A stretch of 64,000 nt of DNA from Montifringilla adamsi (taxonomy: Eukaryota > Chordata > Aves > Passeriformes > Passeridae), in assembly GCA_017590115.1 (NCBI GenBank), contig JAGGNK010010226.1, positions 3,011,732-3,075,731 of the forward strand, in the 5' to 3' direction. Position 1 is the stretch's first letter; each line of letters opens with the position of its first letter. A model generated the notes under the pieces. It was not told the DNA's origin. It saw only the letters and a program-made list of their open reading frames with translations, and did not search any database. Made by a program: the position numbers and the translations under genes. Positions 24,393 to 37,761 of the stretch are shown here, one piece after another.

Positions 24393-27300
24393 AATAAGCA
24401 TATCTTTGTATAATTTAGATGGGAAGTGATGAAATAGGTTTCTCTTTTTTTTTGTAGATATATGTGTATTTATAGAACTGTAGAAAAAACAGAGCATTCC
24501 CAAGAAGCCTCTAGCAATAAGACTTTTTTTGTAACACCAACCTTTTAGTTTAAATAATTTCTCCTTTACCAAACAGTATCAATTTGTTGCAAAACCTGTT
24601 GCTTTAAGAGCTAGTGAAAGCATAACAAATTTTCAAGATGGCTTAAGAGTTTACTAAGGCATATATGAAGATAGTGCAAATAGCACTGACTTTAATAAAA
24701 ATAATGTGGAAACTGGGCAGGGAGCTAAACTGCAGGGATGGAGGGGAGTGTATATGTCTTTAGAGACTGAAGAAGCCAGCCTTTGGTACCTCTTTTGGTC
24801 TCAGAACTATTCTTCCTGACAGCAAGAGATTTGCTATTAAAAGCGTTTCACTCTTCTCAGTACTTATAATTTACAAAGTATTAAAGATTTTCTGTGACCT
24901 TATCAAGTCTCCACTCGCTCAAATTCACCTCTGTTTTAAAAAGCACCAACAAGAGTTTTCTCTTTAATTCCCTAATATAATTAAGCTTGAAGCAACTCTT
25001 CTCTTCTGTGATTAGCTTAAAGTTTTCTGTTTCTGACCTTGGTGCCTGAGAGCCAAGGAATCTGTAGTTTCCAACTGTGTCACCTAGTCTAATAAAGAAT
25101 TAAAGAATACCCAAAAAGCCTTTTCCCTGAAGCCAAAACTCTCACCCAATTCAGACTGATTTATACACGTACATTATTTCTTAAAGTGAAGCCCTTAACA
25201 CATTCTGATGCTTTGAAACTAGTAGATTGATGATCTGAAGAACAGCCCTTCCACTGTTAAATTATCATGGAAACTCAGAGACATCAAGATCCCAGTAAGC
25301 TATACTAGGAACACATAAACACATCAGACAACAAGAGACAGGAAGCTTCCTGCATAATAAAGCAGTTTTCTACACAAGTACGTTTGAAAGAGGTAAGAGA
25401 AGGAACACCTCCAAAAACAAAGCCTTTTTCTCTGATGTACAATTTTTCCCCCTCCATCTCTCTTTATTCACATGTGCTTAACCACAAGACCTACTGATGT
25501 CAGAGGAGATCAGAAATTAGCAGCCTGCACTGCCACTCCTTTTAGCTTACAAGCCTAAAGGAGTCACAAGACAGACACAAAGACCTTGTAAGGCAGAAAA
25601 GCAGCCCTGGGCTGCCTCCTGCTCTCTGATCTTTGGTGTCTTGTGGCCAAGAATATTCATTAGTAGCACAGAGAAACCCACTAATGGCATGCAACCCATC
25701 CATACTCCCCTGTCAAATATTGGAAAGGCAGCCCATTGATTTGTACAGGTCATTGATCAACTGCTTTAGCAATGCAACATCACACAAAGAAGAGCAAGCA
25801 GGAGCTCTGACAAATGAGCCATGTATTCTGCCCAATTTGTAGAAAACGAAGTAATAACATTTTTTTACTTCCTAGCTATCCAATAGCTTCATCTTCCAGT
25901 GCTTGGATTTATTTTTAGTAGCTACAAATGCCAATGTAATATTCTATTTAATATCAGATTTCTACATTTATGTCAACTAGGTGCAAATAAGACAAAAGAT
26001 GACATTTACTACTTGGAAATCCTCTGTCCATATGAAATACCCTATGATTATTCCTATAAGTTTTTCACCTTTCCTACATTCAGTGACTAAGATTCCTGCT
26101 CCAGAATGTCCACAAAGTCCACCACTGTCCCCATCCAAAGAGCCACAAAACATAAGCCATGAAAATCCAAGGGAATCCTGTGGCAAATTTTGAGCAAAGC
26201 AGAAGAGACGTCTCTTATTTTCCTATTAAGGTAATAAAGGAAAACATTTCAAATTGCTGCATGGATGCTAGATGTCTTCTGATATTACCCCCAGCACTCT
26301 AACACTGCTTTTAGAAAGGAAAATGCTTGTTGCATTTTAATTAGTTAGGTAAGGAAATTTCCTAAAGAGCACAAATATATCTGTTCGCTATGTGATGTTC
26401 ATTGTGTCTTCACAGAAACGGACATGGACTACCATACTTTCACATCCTCAAAATTTGGCAGAAAGTAAAAATAACTTTTCTTTCAGTTTTTTATGCTTTT
26501 AGATTTTTAGTGGAACTATGGTCACTTTGCACCCAATGCAGATGCCCAGACACTGGGCTTTTCAGTTGGACAGGATTTTGTATATGGCAGAAAATACGTG
26601 AGAACTAAGTGTGGAACTGGGAAAGAACCAAGTTTGCAGACCAAAGTGGAAAGATGAGTTGGATTATTTCCCGTAGTGGTCCATTCTGCCTTTAAATAAA
26701 TCCCAGCCGTTTGTGACATCACATCCCTGCAAAAATGTCAGGTAAAATTCTGAAAATGTACAAAGGGACACATATCTTGTGAAACTGTGTGTAGCTCCCA
26801 GACACAACTAGTCAAGTTCTTCACCTGAATTCAATCTGCAATGCCTGGGGAGAGCTAAATTCACAGTAGTATTTACATCAACCAGTAGCAAGAGCGGAGT
26901 GTATTTTAAGTAAGTAATTATGAAATCCTGAAGAAGTCCTCTTCATCCCCAGGCATAACCAAAACCTGATGGGATATGGCTCTGACCAACATGCTCTGAC
27001 TGACCCTGCTCTCAGCAGGAGGATGGACCAGGTATAATCTCCAAAGGCGCCTTCCTGCCCTGACTGCTCTATGACTGCCAGTGGAATCCACACCACCAAG
27101 GCCCCTTCAGGAAGCTGTGCAAGGGCTGGAAATCAACATCCCACAGACACGGAATTTTAGGGGTTCCTATCAGCTTCATTCTAAAAAATAACCTTCTATC
27201 TGATAAAAAGAAAATGCTTTTAAAGAAATCGTCAAGAATTACACTTTTTTTTTTTTTTTCCCTAAGAGGTAAATGTACCACTATTTCCAGAAGTAACATT

Positions 27301-27474
27301 TGAACTTTAATTTGAATACCACTAGAACACGTTAACTGATCAGGAATACAAAAAAACCCAGTTATTTTTATCCTAACAGATATCAAACAAACAAACCAAA
27401 AAAACCCCACCTAACCTAATGCATTTTTAAATAAGACTGAAAACTTCCAGCTATATTCTTTCTCATAAAGGTTC

Positions 27475-27505
27475 TCATGAAAGCAACAATTTATTGCTTT
27501 CATGA
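27475..27505. repeat. Perfect 12-bp inverted repeat (hairpin)
   Basis: TCATGAAAGCAA at 27475-27486 is the exact reverse complement of TTGCTTTCATGA at 27494-27505, with a 7-base loop. The stem does not extend cleanly outward, so it is too short for a typical microRNA precursor. It is not followed by a U run like a bacterial terminator, and it lies in eukaryotic DNA. Confidence 0.8.
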
Positions 27506-29357
27506 AACTTTTTTGTACAACTTCAATCTCAAAAGAATGCTATTTTATATTCAGTACTACTTCTCGCAGTCCTTTAAACTACTCTTTCTCTGACATACAG
27601 AGCTATCAGTCACTTTTTAAAAGTCCTCAACAAACTAAATCGACTGCCCTGAAAGAAATCCATCAATCATATTGACTAGCACTGAGAAAGGCCAACACCA
27701 TGTTAATTGCGTGCAAAATTAACAGGAATTTGCAAGTGATTTTCTCAAGCAGAATCCCTCCTCTGCTTTGCATGCTTTGAATTACTAAGTATTCTTGCCA
27801 TAAGAAGTAGCTCAGGAAATCACTTAATATTATCAAAACACAGAAAAAAACAGTGGGAGATGAAGAAGTTTTTCTTATAAAAGCTTTGACTGCGTCAAAT
27901 AATAGCTACCACAATTCTCTGAGGCTTTAGGGCAGGGCTGCTTGTAGTGTCTGTGCACCTTCCAACATCCCAACAGCTGCTGCGATCTCAGACATGGGGC
28001 TCACAGCAAACCTTGGCCAACTGGGTGTGTTCAGTGCTCAAAATGCAAGTAGCAGTAGCGTGGCATACTTACACAAGGATGAGGTGTTCAAATTTGCTGA
28101 GAAAAACCCCCTATCCCCGCCACTGCTATTGCTGTATTTCTAAATTCCAGAAATGTCTGCTTTGGTGATCACAGGATTCGTTTTGTAGAAGTCTTAGTGT
28201 AATTCCTTATGAACAGCATTAAAGTTGTACACACAGCTGTATCCATTTTAGTCTGACAAGCCTTTGTTCTTAGTTTCAACCATCTACTTTTTCCACATTA
28301 TAACTTGGGGGGATATTCTCATATTGATGAGTTCAATGTTTCTTCTATAACTCTTAAGAAGATAATTATCCTCTGAGTAAGGTCTGACACCTTTCTTCCC
28401 CGCCCCCCCCCTTTTTTTTTAAAGAGTGGGTAGATGAAAGCATGCTTTTTGGATTTTATATTGTATGTAAAATAATCATACTTCTTTCCCATTTGATCTA
28501 TATAATCTCTATCTAGCATCAGTCACATAAGCTTAAAAAACAACAGGGCAGATCACATGAAAGCATTCTAGAGGGGCAGATGTGGAGATTAAAAGCTATG
28601 AGAAGGATACATTTTCACCAGCCTTCCAGACAGATCATAATGTCTTTTAGGACATATTTTTAATCCTGAAAGTAACAGACTGATGACCTGAAACATTCTC
28701 AAAGTGTAATATTTTGTAAGACATCTACACATGTTGGGGGAGTTTAAATCCAAAAACATACAAAATCAAGTGTGAGTTTTGGGTGGTTTGGACTTTTGTT
28801 TGTTTTAAAAGCAGCCTGTCATCACTTCATGGTCTGTTAAGAGAATAATTTTGCTTTCTACTTCAAATTTTATTTCTTCCGGGAGACTTTTCCCAAGAAC
28901 AAGATGGGCCAGACTGTGGGTCTACACACTCTACTGCATGTCTGTGTTGGCATAAAAAGGCCATAAAACTCAGAGCTGTGGAAGAGAAGATAGCTGAGCT
29001 GACCTAAAAGGCTACTGTAAGTGACAGTTCACCTACTCCTTCACTCTCTCCTGATTATCCCTATTTTACTCCCAGACATGTGCTTGTGCCTCTCTCACAC
29101 TGACTGTGGTACTGATCTGACTTCCCAGCAAGCTGATATGGCACATCACTAGTTCTTTCAACTGGTTATTACTTTTCTGCTTCCCTCTGAACTGCTTTGG
29201 TTTACCAAGGGGTCAACCAAGCATCAGCTTGATCAGCTACACCCTTATTTTCCAGTTACATCCTAATTCACCTAATTTCAAAAGCTGAGAACCAGCAAAT
29301 GGAATATATCAGTAAAGTGAGGCTCTCTAGAGAACATTGCTGGGCGCAGTCACAGGC

Positions 29358-29472
29358 TCATAGAATCATTTGGGTTGAAAGAGAGCTTTAAAAGGCATCC
29401 AGTTCCAACCCCCTGCAGTGATGAGGGACATCTTCAGCTAGATCAGGTTGCTCAGCTGGAGTCCAGCCTCCT
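29358..29472 (-). mobile_element. CR1 LINE 3' end, antisense
   Basis: The terminal repeat-like 'tcatagaatca' marks the CR1 3' end, followed on the plus strand by 'tttgggttgaaagagagctt', 'ccagttccaaccccctgcag' and 'agctagatcaggttgctcag'. These are the reverse complement of the CR1 tail. Similarity fades after about 29472, so the copy is severely 5' truncated, as most CR1 copies are. Confidence 0.9.
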
Positions 29473-32400
29473 CATGAGTCTCAGACAGAAGAATGAGTCT
29501 TACAGATTGCTCTCCCAAAAGGGGGTTGCCAGGTGTGCTGGAGTCCTTTGGAGTCAGAGGAAATGGGTCATGGACAGAAAAGCTACGTGGCAAGAGAAGG
29601 TAACTGTGCTCTAACTAACTTGCGGAAGAAGAAAACTCATTTAAACAATTCAAGATTTTGAAATTTCGTCTGAAAGTACCCCTAGAAATCTACTAGCTCA
29701 GCCTGTCTGAGCCCAACAGTGTGAAGTTCTGCATCCACCTATAGCAAGAGGCAGTGATAATATTACTAAAAGATGCATCCAATTAATGAGTACATGAAGA
29801 AACACACCTGGAATTTATCAGAGGACAAGGAAAAGAAACATAATCCTTAATGGTGAAGAGCAAGAAAAATAGTGTGCTTGAAAAAATTACAACAGGATTT
29901 GAAAAACCAAACTGAAGACACGGACTATTCAAGAATCCAGGTAAAATCAAGCACATTCTTACATCTAGACATTATATTTTTTTATAAATCAATAAAAACT
30001 GAGCCTCCTGAGAGGCAACTCTGCTACTCTCCTAGGTAATTTGATGATTTTCCCACTACAAAGTTAAACCTCTTACAAAGACCACTCCGATACTGGCTCT
30101 CTTGGGAAGCAGAGTGGCAACAGCTGAACGCACTGATAATATCAAAGTATTGATTTGTTGCTCTAATCAAACTCACTAGCCATCAATACCTTTCACAAAG
30201 TAGTTTCATGGGCAGAAATTCTGCCAGAAATCTACTTTCAAACCTGTTTGCCAGGCAACAGCAGTGCTGGAAACTTCTCTGCTCCCATGCTGTCCTTGGT
30301 CAGGCCAGGACAGCTGCTGGCTTCATGAGAGCCACAATTGATAATGGACTCAGGCCCCCAATAACGTTTTTGAGCACATCTTTTTTTCTTCCTTTGGATA
30401 AATTTTCTTAGTAAGTTACTTAATCCTAGGGAACATAATGTTTCTAATGTGGTCGAACTGAGCCAGATTTTTCTGACAGGAAGAAGCTGCTGGTTCAGTC
30501 TCTGCACAAGCCCCTACCCACAGCCCTTTTGAAAAGAAAAAAATGCAACAGTTTGGTTTTATTACCACATCAATAACTACATGTGTCCTCTACACTAAGA
30601 GCTCAGAGAAGGAAACTGAACCTTAATGAAGGATTTAATTAAGTATCCTCTTCGACTTTTTGCATGTGTATTTTAACTGTAGCACTGACTGCATAAGACT
30701 GACAATTTCAGCAATGCTGGAGTCTCCTTGAAAATACTGACACCTTCAGTGAAGTACTGGAAATTAAATAAATACAGTATACTACAGAGAGGCTTTCTCT
30801 GCTTTAACCCATATATGCCTGCAGTAGAGCAAGCACAGACTTAGAATAACAGACTACTGTTTTAAGATCATTAAATGATAAAGACATGCCAAGAAAAGAG
30901 GAGAAAGTCCAAAAGCTGAAATCACAAGAAAGATGAATGGATTAAGTACACTTTGTTAAGCTAAAATGTCACAGCAGGACTCAAAATTCCCCCGATAAAA
31001 TTGACATTCTCTGTTTATAAAATTAAGAAAAAATCCACATTAACCATTAATGCACTAAACATGTGAACCCCTTCATGTGTGCAGTCTTGTTGCAGCCCCT
31101 GGAAGTGGACAGCCCACTCTGCTGGGTCAGACTTGTTCCCCCTGTATTATTTATTACTGAATGCTGCCATTCTCTGGCACCCATGCTGAACAGGAACCTC
31201 GTGCTACAGGCATGGGGATATGGCAAATAAACTGCAGGAATCCAGTAATCCCAGAGGAGCCTCTCCTACAGCAAACAAGAGTTCAGTTTTGGGGAGCACA
31301 AATATAGGACTACTTAAATAAATGAGGCAACTTTTCCTACCACCTTTTCCATGTAGGAATTCAGTGAAAAATGCACTAGGTTACTTATTGAAGTTTTCCT
31401 CCTGTAGGATAACCCCCTCAGGCTTGCTTTTGCAATAGCAAGAAATTTGAGCTTGATGAAGGGCAGAGCTGGCTGCAGTCAAATGGAATCCACATGCTTG
31501 TTCAACATGAAAAGGCAGAATAATAGAAAGAAGTTACTACATGTCATGACTGTAGAGTTTCCAGGCCAACTTCCTCCACATTTACCTTACTGTCTGTCTC
31601 ATTCTCATTCACATCACAACTCTCTAAAAAATAAATAAAACCAGCTGGGCTTCTTTCTGCAGCATTATATCCAGGAAAGTATAGCTAAACCCAGTGTTCA
31701 AGTTACACAAATTTAGATCAGCTCAGGATGAGGTCCATAAAACTTCTGAAGTAACTCACCAGTATCATAAAAGCTCAAAACCACTGGCCAAGCCAAAAGG
31801 TCTTAAAACACTGGGAAGCAGCTGAAGCTGGCAAAATTATAAGCAATTGAAAACAGACGTGGTAACAGAAAGTGTTAAGAAACTTCAGCTACAGACATTG
31901 CTGCCAACTCCAGCCATAAATCAGACAAGTAAAATGGGAGGGAAACCTTCAACAGTCTGTTCAGAGCTTTTTAGAGTAAGACTGTGTCTGTTTATGTACT
32001 TTTGTATGGTGCTAGAAAAATATGGTAACTCAAATGGAAATACTACATTTTGCTTTAGACTCAGGAAATTACAGATTTTCAGAATTTACAGTAAAGGACA
32101 AAATCACAGAACTAAAAGTTTCCTTTCAATTTTTCAATGTTCTCTAAGGTTGTGTTAAAGTTCCAAAGTTTGAAACAAACTACATCTCCCATACAGGTTT
32201 GTTCAAAGTGTCAGCAAGGCATGCTCACCTTGGTCTAGAATATCAACAATTTTCCTAATGAACTTTATTCAAATTATAAAGCCTACTCCTTCAAGAATAG
32301 GTTGATATTTTGTACAGAACTAAGGAAGAGCTTTTGAGTATCACAGGGATACTCAAGTGAATGTGAGGGGAACGGACAAGGCCCCTCCTAATTTTGATCT

Positions 32401-35400
32401 TTGTGGTTAACCTTCCTCAGATCTGGTCCAGAATTTTCTTCTATCTTACACCTGAAAAAAATAACACTGCTTGCCCCTTTTGGTGTTTTATATCTGAGAT
32501 ACATTCACTCATCACAGAAATTCTGTCATTCCTCACCTTGCAGATGATGAACAAAATTATTTACCTGCTTCCTCAGCAACTCAATAGTTAGAGTGAACAG
32601 ATGGACCAAAATAATCCAAGGGACCCATAAACTCCCTCCCTCTGCTGAGCTCTGCCTCTCCCCCACACCTGAGTGGCACCAGTCCCTGCTCCATTCCCAA
32701 AGCATCCTGATCTCCACAGGATTGCCCTCGTATTATTCCTACTCTTGATGGCAGCCCACCCTACTTGTAGATTTTTATGACTTTTGATAATGCCAGTCCT
32801 AGATAACCATTGTAAAAGACACTTCAGCAATGACAAGCTTTGATCCACAGCCACCACCCCTGAGCTTCTCCAACAAGCCAGAGGCAGGCAGAGAAAAGCT
32901 GTCATGAGGATGTCAAGAAAGAGTGGAAAGAATGTGAAACAGGAGGGCAGAAGCCTTGTATTTCACTTCTTAGCACTGGTGATTCAATGATTACGAATTA
33001 TATACCAACTTTGTTATATGAAAATAAGAGGTACTTCTAAAATTTAATATACCCTCAGCCAGGACTTCTATCACTAAGGCCTTTATGGAAAATATAAAAA
33101 GACAGGGGCTGTAGGAAAACATATGCAGTTGAGTTTTTATGAACTGCTTTACTTATTTTCATTAATGACTTAATAATAATAATATTTATTCTCCCCCAGA
33201 TGGCTTGATAATAAAATGCATTATTAGTTTTAAATAACTCCAGATTATCCTAGAGGTTGTTTCTGTAAAAGCTAAAGTAAATCTGTCATTGACCTTGACA
33301 GAATATTTAAGTCAACTAAGCCTTCTACTAATTTTTCAAATTCTCATCTTATTTCTCCTAAACTATATATTTGTGTTTGATTGGATGGCTAAATAAAAAG
33401 TAAAGCTCTGCAGTCTACCTATTTATTTCAGCCAGCTTCTCTCACACACCTGCTACTTGCAAAGATTTTTTCACGAGTTTTTAAGAACACAGTATTTTTT
33501 TTCTTGCTCAAAACTATTGGAAATACAAAACACTTGAGCAACTCTTGTTTATTGTAGTATGCAGCCAGGACAACAAATAAATAAATTATGTTTCAATGCT
33601 TCTTGGACATATTTGAGTTTCTACTGGATGTGTTTCAGTGAATTCAAGAATACATTGATACACAGACACTAATTTTGGGTTTGCTCAACTAACACATGTA
33701 CAAAAATTCTCTTACATGAAAAGTACTACTGTAAGGGACAGTTTCACTTTGATTTAATCAGGAATACATTATTTTTCTAGAGACCTGAAAAGCCTAAAAT
33801 TACTTGCATTCACTTTGAAATAAATCAGATAAACTGCCAGTGGAACAGTATAAAGCCCAGAAGACTAAAAAATTTAGTATTAATTATTCTGGCATTATTT
33901 AGAATAGGTATATTTAGTAATGAAGTGTGAGATTAAATTACAATAACAACAGCAGAAACATTGCAAGAAGTTTGCACTAATTTTATATCCAAACACTGTT
34001 TAAGAGTCAGTGTGGAATAAAACTTTCCATGCTTTGATTGACTATAAAGGATGTTAAGTCAGGTATTCAGGAGTGAGAATATTTAGAGTCAAAGAGCTCT
34101 GAACGTGGTTTTTGGGTTGGTTTTGCCTTTTTTTAATTTTTTTTTTCTGCCAGTGATACAAATTAGGTAGTTAAATGAGAAAAATAACAGTGCAATATGA
34201 GACTGTATTGTTTTCTTTAATTTCTAGCTTGGCAATGCTTGTAACAAGCAGGAAGGGAGAACCACTGAACCAGCATGTCTTTAAACAATCAGCTTGATCA
34301 AGGTCAGCTTGCTCAGTGTTTGCCAGGACTGAAAGGAATTCTGATACTGAATAACACTACTTTCCTTCCTAAATTGTACTCCCCAGCCACAGCAGTGGGA
34401 AAACACAAGGCAGTGTACTACTAAACAACAATGAATAGATCATAACTTATTAATTTACCACCTATTACTGATTAGAGGGGCAGTGGGCTCTGACCCAGTA
34501 GTGACATATGTGTGTTTTAGATATCCATGCCTGCCTCCTGTATTTCCTTATACATCCCAACTCCAGCTTTGTGTGGCAGCCACTCTCTCCTGGTACATGA
34601 ATCCAGGCTCACACTTAGAAAAGCCTGGAAGGTAAAGCAATGGAGGAGTAGAAAAACAAAAGGGTCTAAAAATGATGCTTTTAAAATGTATATTAGTATC
34701 TTTTTCTTTTCTTTCTTAGACTAACCAGCTGCTTATGCTTCTCTAGCAGGTATTATCAAACATGCTTTTGACTTGTTTAAATATCCTCCTTCTGTGCTAG
34801 AATGATTAGACTAATAGAAGCCCATCATAGTTATTATTTACAGAGCACATGGGAACAGCTTAGCAAAATTTCAGGTTGAACAAAGCTCAAAAGATGACTA
34901 TTTTTGGCACTTGTCTTGTTTGCAGAAGAAACAATATCTAAGGAAGTGAAGTTAATGAAAGGAGTCTGTTTAATCAGCATAAAATAAACAGCTAAAAGCA
35001 GGTTGCTCAGGGAGAAGCAATAAAAGAACAAGTGACTCGCTATGGTATTGTTTTCTTTCCAAGATCTGCTCACAACAGAAGGTTTTCAACAACTGTACTT
35101 AAATGCCTTGGTTTCAACACTGAATTCCATAAGGAAGGAAAGAAAAGCTTTCAGTCCTTTTTACTACGGTGCTCACAAGACACCCTGGATCTTCCACAAG
35201 CCTCGTGACGTGCTCGTCTAGCGAAAGGTAAAAGCACAAAATCGATAAAAAAGAGCACAATTTGTACACCAGATGCAGGGAAAAACACTAATGGAGCACA
35301 AAAACTGAATCTTAACTGAAAAGTGGTGTTCTCTGAAGAACTAAGCTCCCCTTAACACTATGTATGTAGATTGAAGAGTACACATTGAATTTGGGAACGT

Positions 35401-37518
35401 TCTGTTCTGCTGGAAATCTTTATATGATTGAATCAGTTTACCTCAGTGAGAGCTACAAAATGAAACCCTAGACTTTTCTTCCAATCATAAACAGTTAGGG
35501 TGCTATTTTGTTCTTAAGCTGCTACTAGAACCAGACGCAAATAATGCATATAACTGTCTTTGGAATAATAAATACAACATCCCAAGCAAAAACAACAGCA
35601 AAGCCAAACTCCTTTTCCCTTTCAGCAGCCTTTCTTTTTTGAAGAGATAAAAATAGTCTGAAATTTTATTAAGTCACCAGAAGCAGAGGACTGTAAAATT
35701 CTGCTTTTAAACTGAACTGTCTTTTGCAAATTCCTTTATTAAGATACCAAGGCTTCAAATGTCTTCTTAGGAAATTAAATTTAATTGTATTTCCATCATT
35801 AAAAGAAGTCTGCACCATAAAAAACCCCACTTTTTAAATCTGCTGAGCTCTCTCTGGAGGCATCACATGCAGGAGTCAGCAGAGTCAGCTAAAGTATCCA
35901 ACTGAGCTATAACAACGTGGTGCACATGAGTTTGTTCTTTTACTGCTATAATCACATAATCTCAATAACCTCTGGTTCTGTGATCTGTAACAACAATTTC
36001 ATACTACAAATATGTGTCTAGAATGTGTTTCATCGTGCTAGAAGGTGCACTCCTGCAGAATATTTTGCTTTTCTACCATAGTTTAAACTTTTAAGTACAG
36101 TGGAAGTAGTTTCACTGGCAATTTGTCACATGGACAAAAAATGTAGGTAAAAATTTTTTCCTTAAAAACTGTCCAGAAATATTTTGAGTAAGAAGTAAGG
36201 CCAAGGATGAAGACTACGCTGATCTTTAAGAGAGATGAATAAAAGGAGTCACATGTCACACACCACTGCAATGAAAAATAGCACAGGTAAAACCTCTGAG
36301 CTTTTCAGCTCACTGCATCTCACACAGCAAGGAACAAGAGAAAAAACAGGAAGCTAAGAGCAGTGGAAAGAGAACTTGCCATGCAAAGAGACCAAGAAAA
36401 TCACTGCCCAAACTGAGAATTCTCTCAGGAGACTTGGAGAGAAAGTTTTCTCCTTTTCCTATTACTTTGTTGAGACAATCACAACCATTGCTAATGGTCT
36501 GTGATGCTGCAGATGATTCTTTTCCTGAGGTCCATCTTGAAATTGTTTATGCTTTCATTATTCAGGCAAAGGTTGTTATGCCAGATATAGCTGCAGAATG
36601 AAAGCTTTTCATTCATAATAACCTAGAAGAGTGTCAGTGTGATTCTACACCCTGGAGTCTAAGGTTTCTGAATTTAGTTTTCAGTTCCTTTCCTTAATAA
36701 AAAGCAAACAACCAAACAAGAAAAACAACAAAAAATCTCTACAACTTTTCCCTCAAATCACTCATAACATTTAAATGAATAACTGATTGCTGATGATATT
36801 CTGTGCTCTGAAAAAGAACCAATATAGGACAAAGGAAACTTCTGTCTGCTTAATTTTCTCAAAAACTTAAAGCTGAATACTGAATACGTCTAGAAACATT
36901 TATTCCCTTAATTTCTAAAAAAAAAAAATGGTTTGCAAATAGAGAAATATTGTATTCATAAGGAGTCTAGGATATAATCTATGATTAGCCTGAAGAATCT
37001 GGAAGGTAGAAAAATGGTAAATGTCCAACATCCTCTAGCACAGCAAAGAAATGAGAAAATTGTGATGTTAAAAGAACTGCTGCTTCAAAGCACAGACACT
37101 CTCCAGTGAAGCAAGGGAGGGCAACATGTGGTGACTTTTCTAACTAAACACAGGCAGAGTGAAACTGACTGTAATTTTAGTTCTCTGTACTGACTGAACA
37201 GCTGCACACTCAGAGCCTGGACTGGGGATTGTACAGGAACTCAGCAGCTCACGGAGCAGGTGCTGTCATTGCAAAATCTGTACTTAAAGTAGAGCTTGAA
37301 ATAAAACTGTGCCACAGATAAACCATGTTCAGTGGTCTTTGGTTCAAAATAACCACAATACCTGTTATGCCATAAGGCATTCATGCTGTGGTAGCATTTG
37401 GGTGCAGTTCCATTATGTCTTTGGTTTTTTTTCCTTTAGGAGATGGGTCTCTAACTTCCATCTGGGATCTTTGATTTAGGGGTATTTTTATGTGCTGACC
37501 TACTACTGAGTTGTTCCC
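29473..37518. other. Unique AT-rich non-coding DNA
   Basis: No gene, RNA gene or transposable element was recognised. Open frames are at most about 105 codons (minus strand, 32588-32905), in a slightly GC-richer patch at 32590-32900 with frames on both strands and no domain. A (TAA)n run lies near 33169-33184. A small CpG cluster at 35203-35243 is noted separately. Confidence 0.65.
35203..35243. promoter_or_regulatory. CpG microcluster with TGACGTG motif
   Basis: Five CpG dinucleotides fall within about 40 bases of otherwise CpG-poor DNA, including CGTGACGTGCTCG. TGACGTG is a CRE/ATF-like motif. No TATA box at a convincing distance was seen, so a promoter is not supported beyond this. Confidence 0.2.
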
Positions 37519-37761
37519 AAGGGAGGGGGGAAGGAAGGGAGGAAAGGAAGGGAGGAAAGGAAGGGAGGAAAGGAAGGGAGGAAAGGAAGGGAGGAAAGGA
37601 AGGGAGGAAAGGAAGGGAGGAAAGGAAGGGAGGAAAGGAAGGAAAGGAAAGGAAGGAAAGGAAAGGAAGGAAAGGAAGGGAGGAAAGGAAGGGAGGAAAG
37701 GAAGGGAGGAAAGGAAGGGAGGAAAGGAAGGAAAGGAAAGGAAGGAAAGGAAAGGAAGGAA
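37519..37761 (+). repeat. 243-nt uninterrupted polypurine tract
   Basis: Every base from 37519 to 37761 on the plus strand is A or G. The core is a minisatellite with the 13-bp unit GGAAGGGAGGAAA, in two blocks at about 37530-37640 and 37672-37725. These are separated and followed by GGAAAGGAAA-type units. Polypurine/polypyrimidine mirror repeats are known to be able to form triplex (H-DNA) structures and are prone to length change. The Lys/Arg/Gly frame on the plus strand and the Pro/Ser/Phe frame on the minus strand (115 codons, 37451-37798) are artefacts of the repeat. Confidence 0.97.

Larger units (their letters stand above)
23778..29357. other. Unique AT-rich non-coding DNA
   Basis: No gene was recognised. 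Open frames reach 113 codons at most (minus strand, 27069-27410), and that one crosses a T run and an A/C tract. The stretch 27690-27830 has a balanced composition without simple repeats and may be conserved. Homopolymer tracts and a perfect hairpin are listed separately. A C9 run next to a T run lies at 28403-28420. Confidence 0.65.

Noticed and set aside
37519..37761. Repeat array considered as a CRISPR-like array
   Set aside because: There are no unique spacers; the units are contiguous low-complexity purine repeats in vertebrate DNA.
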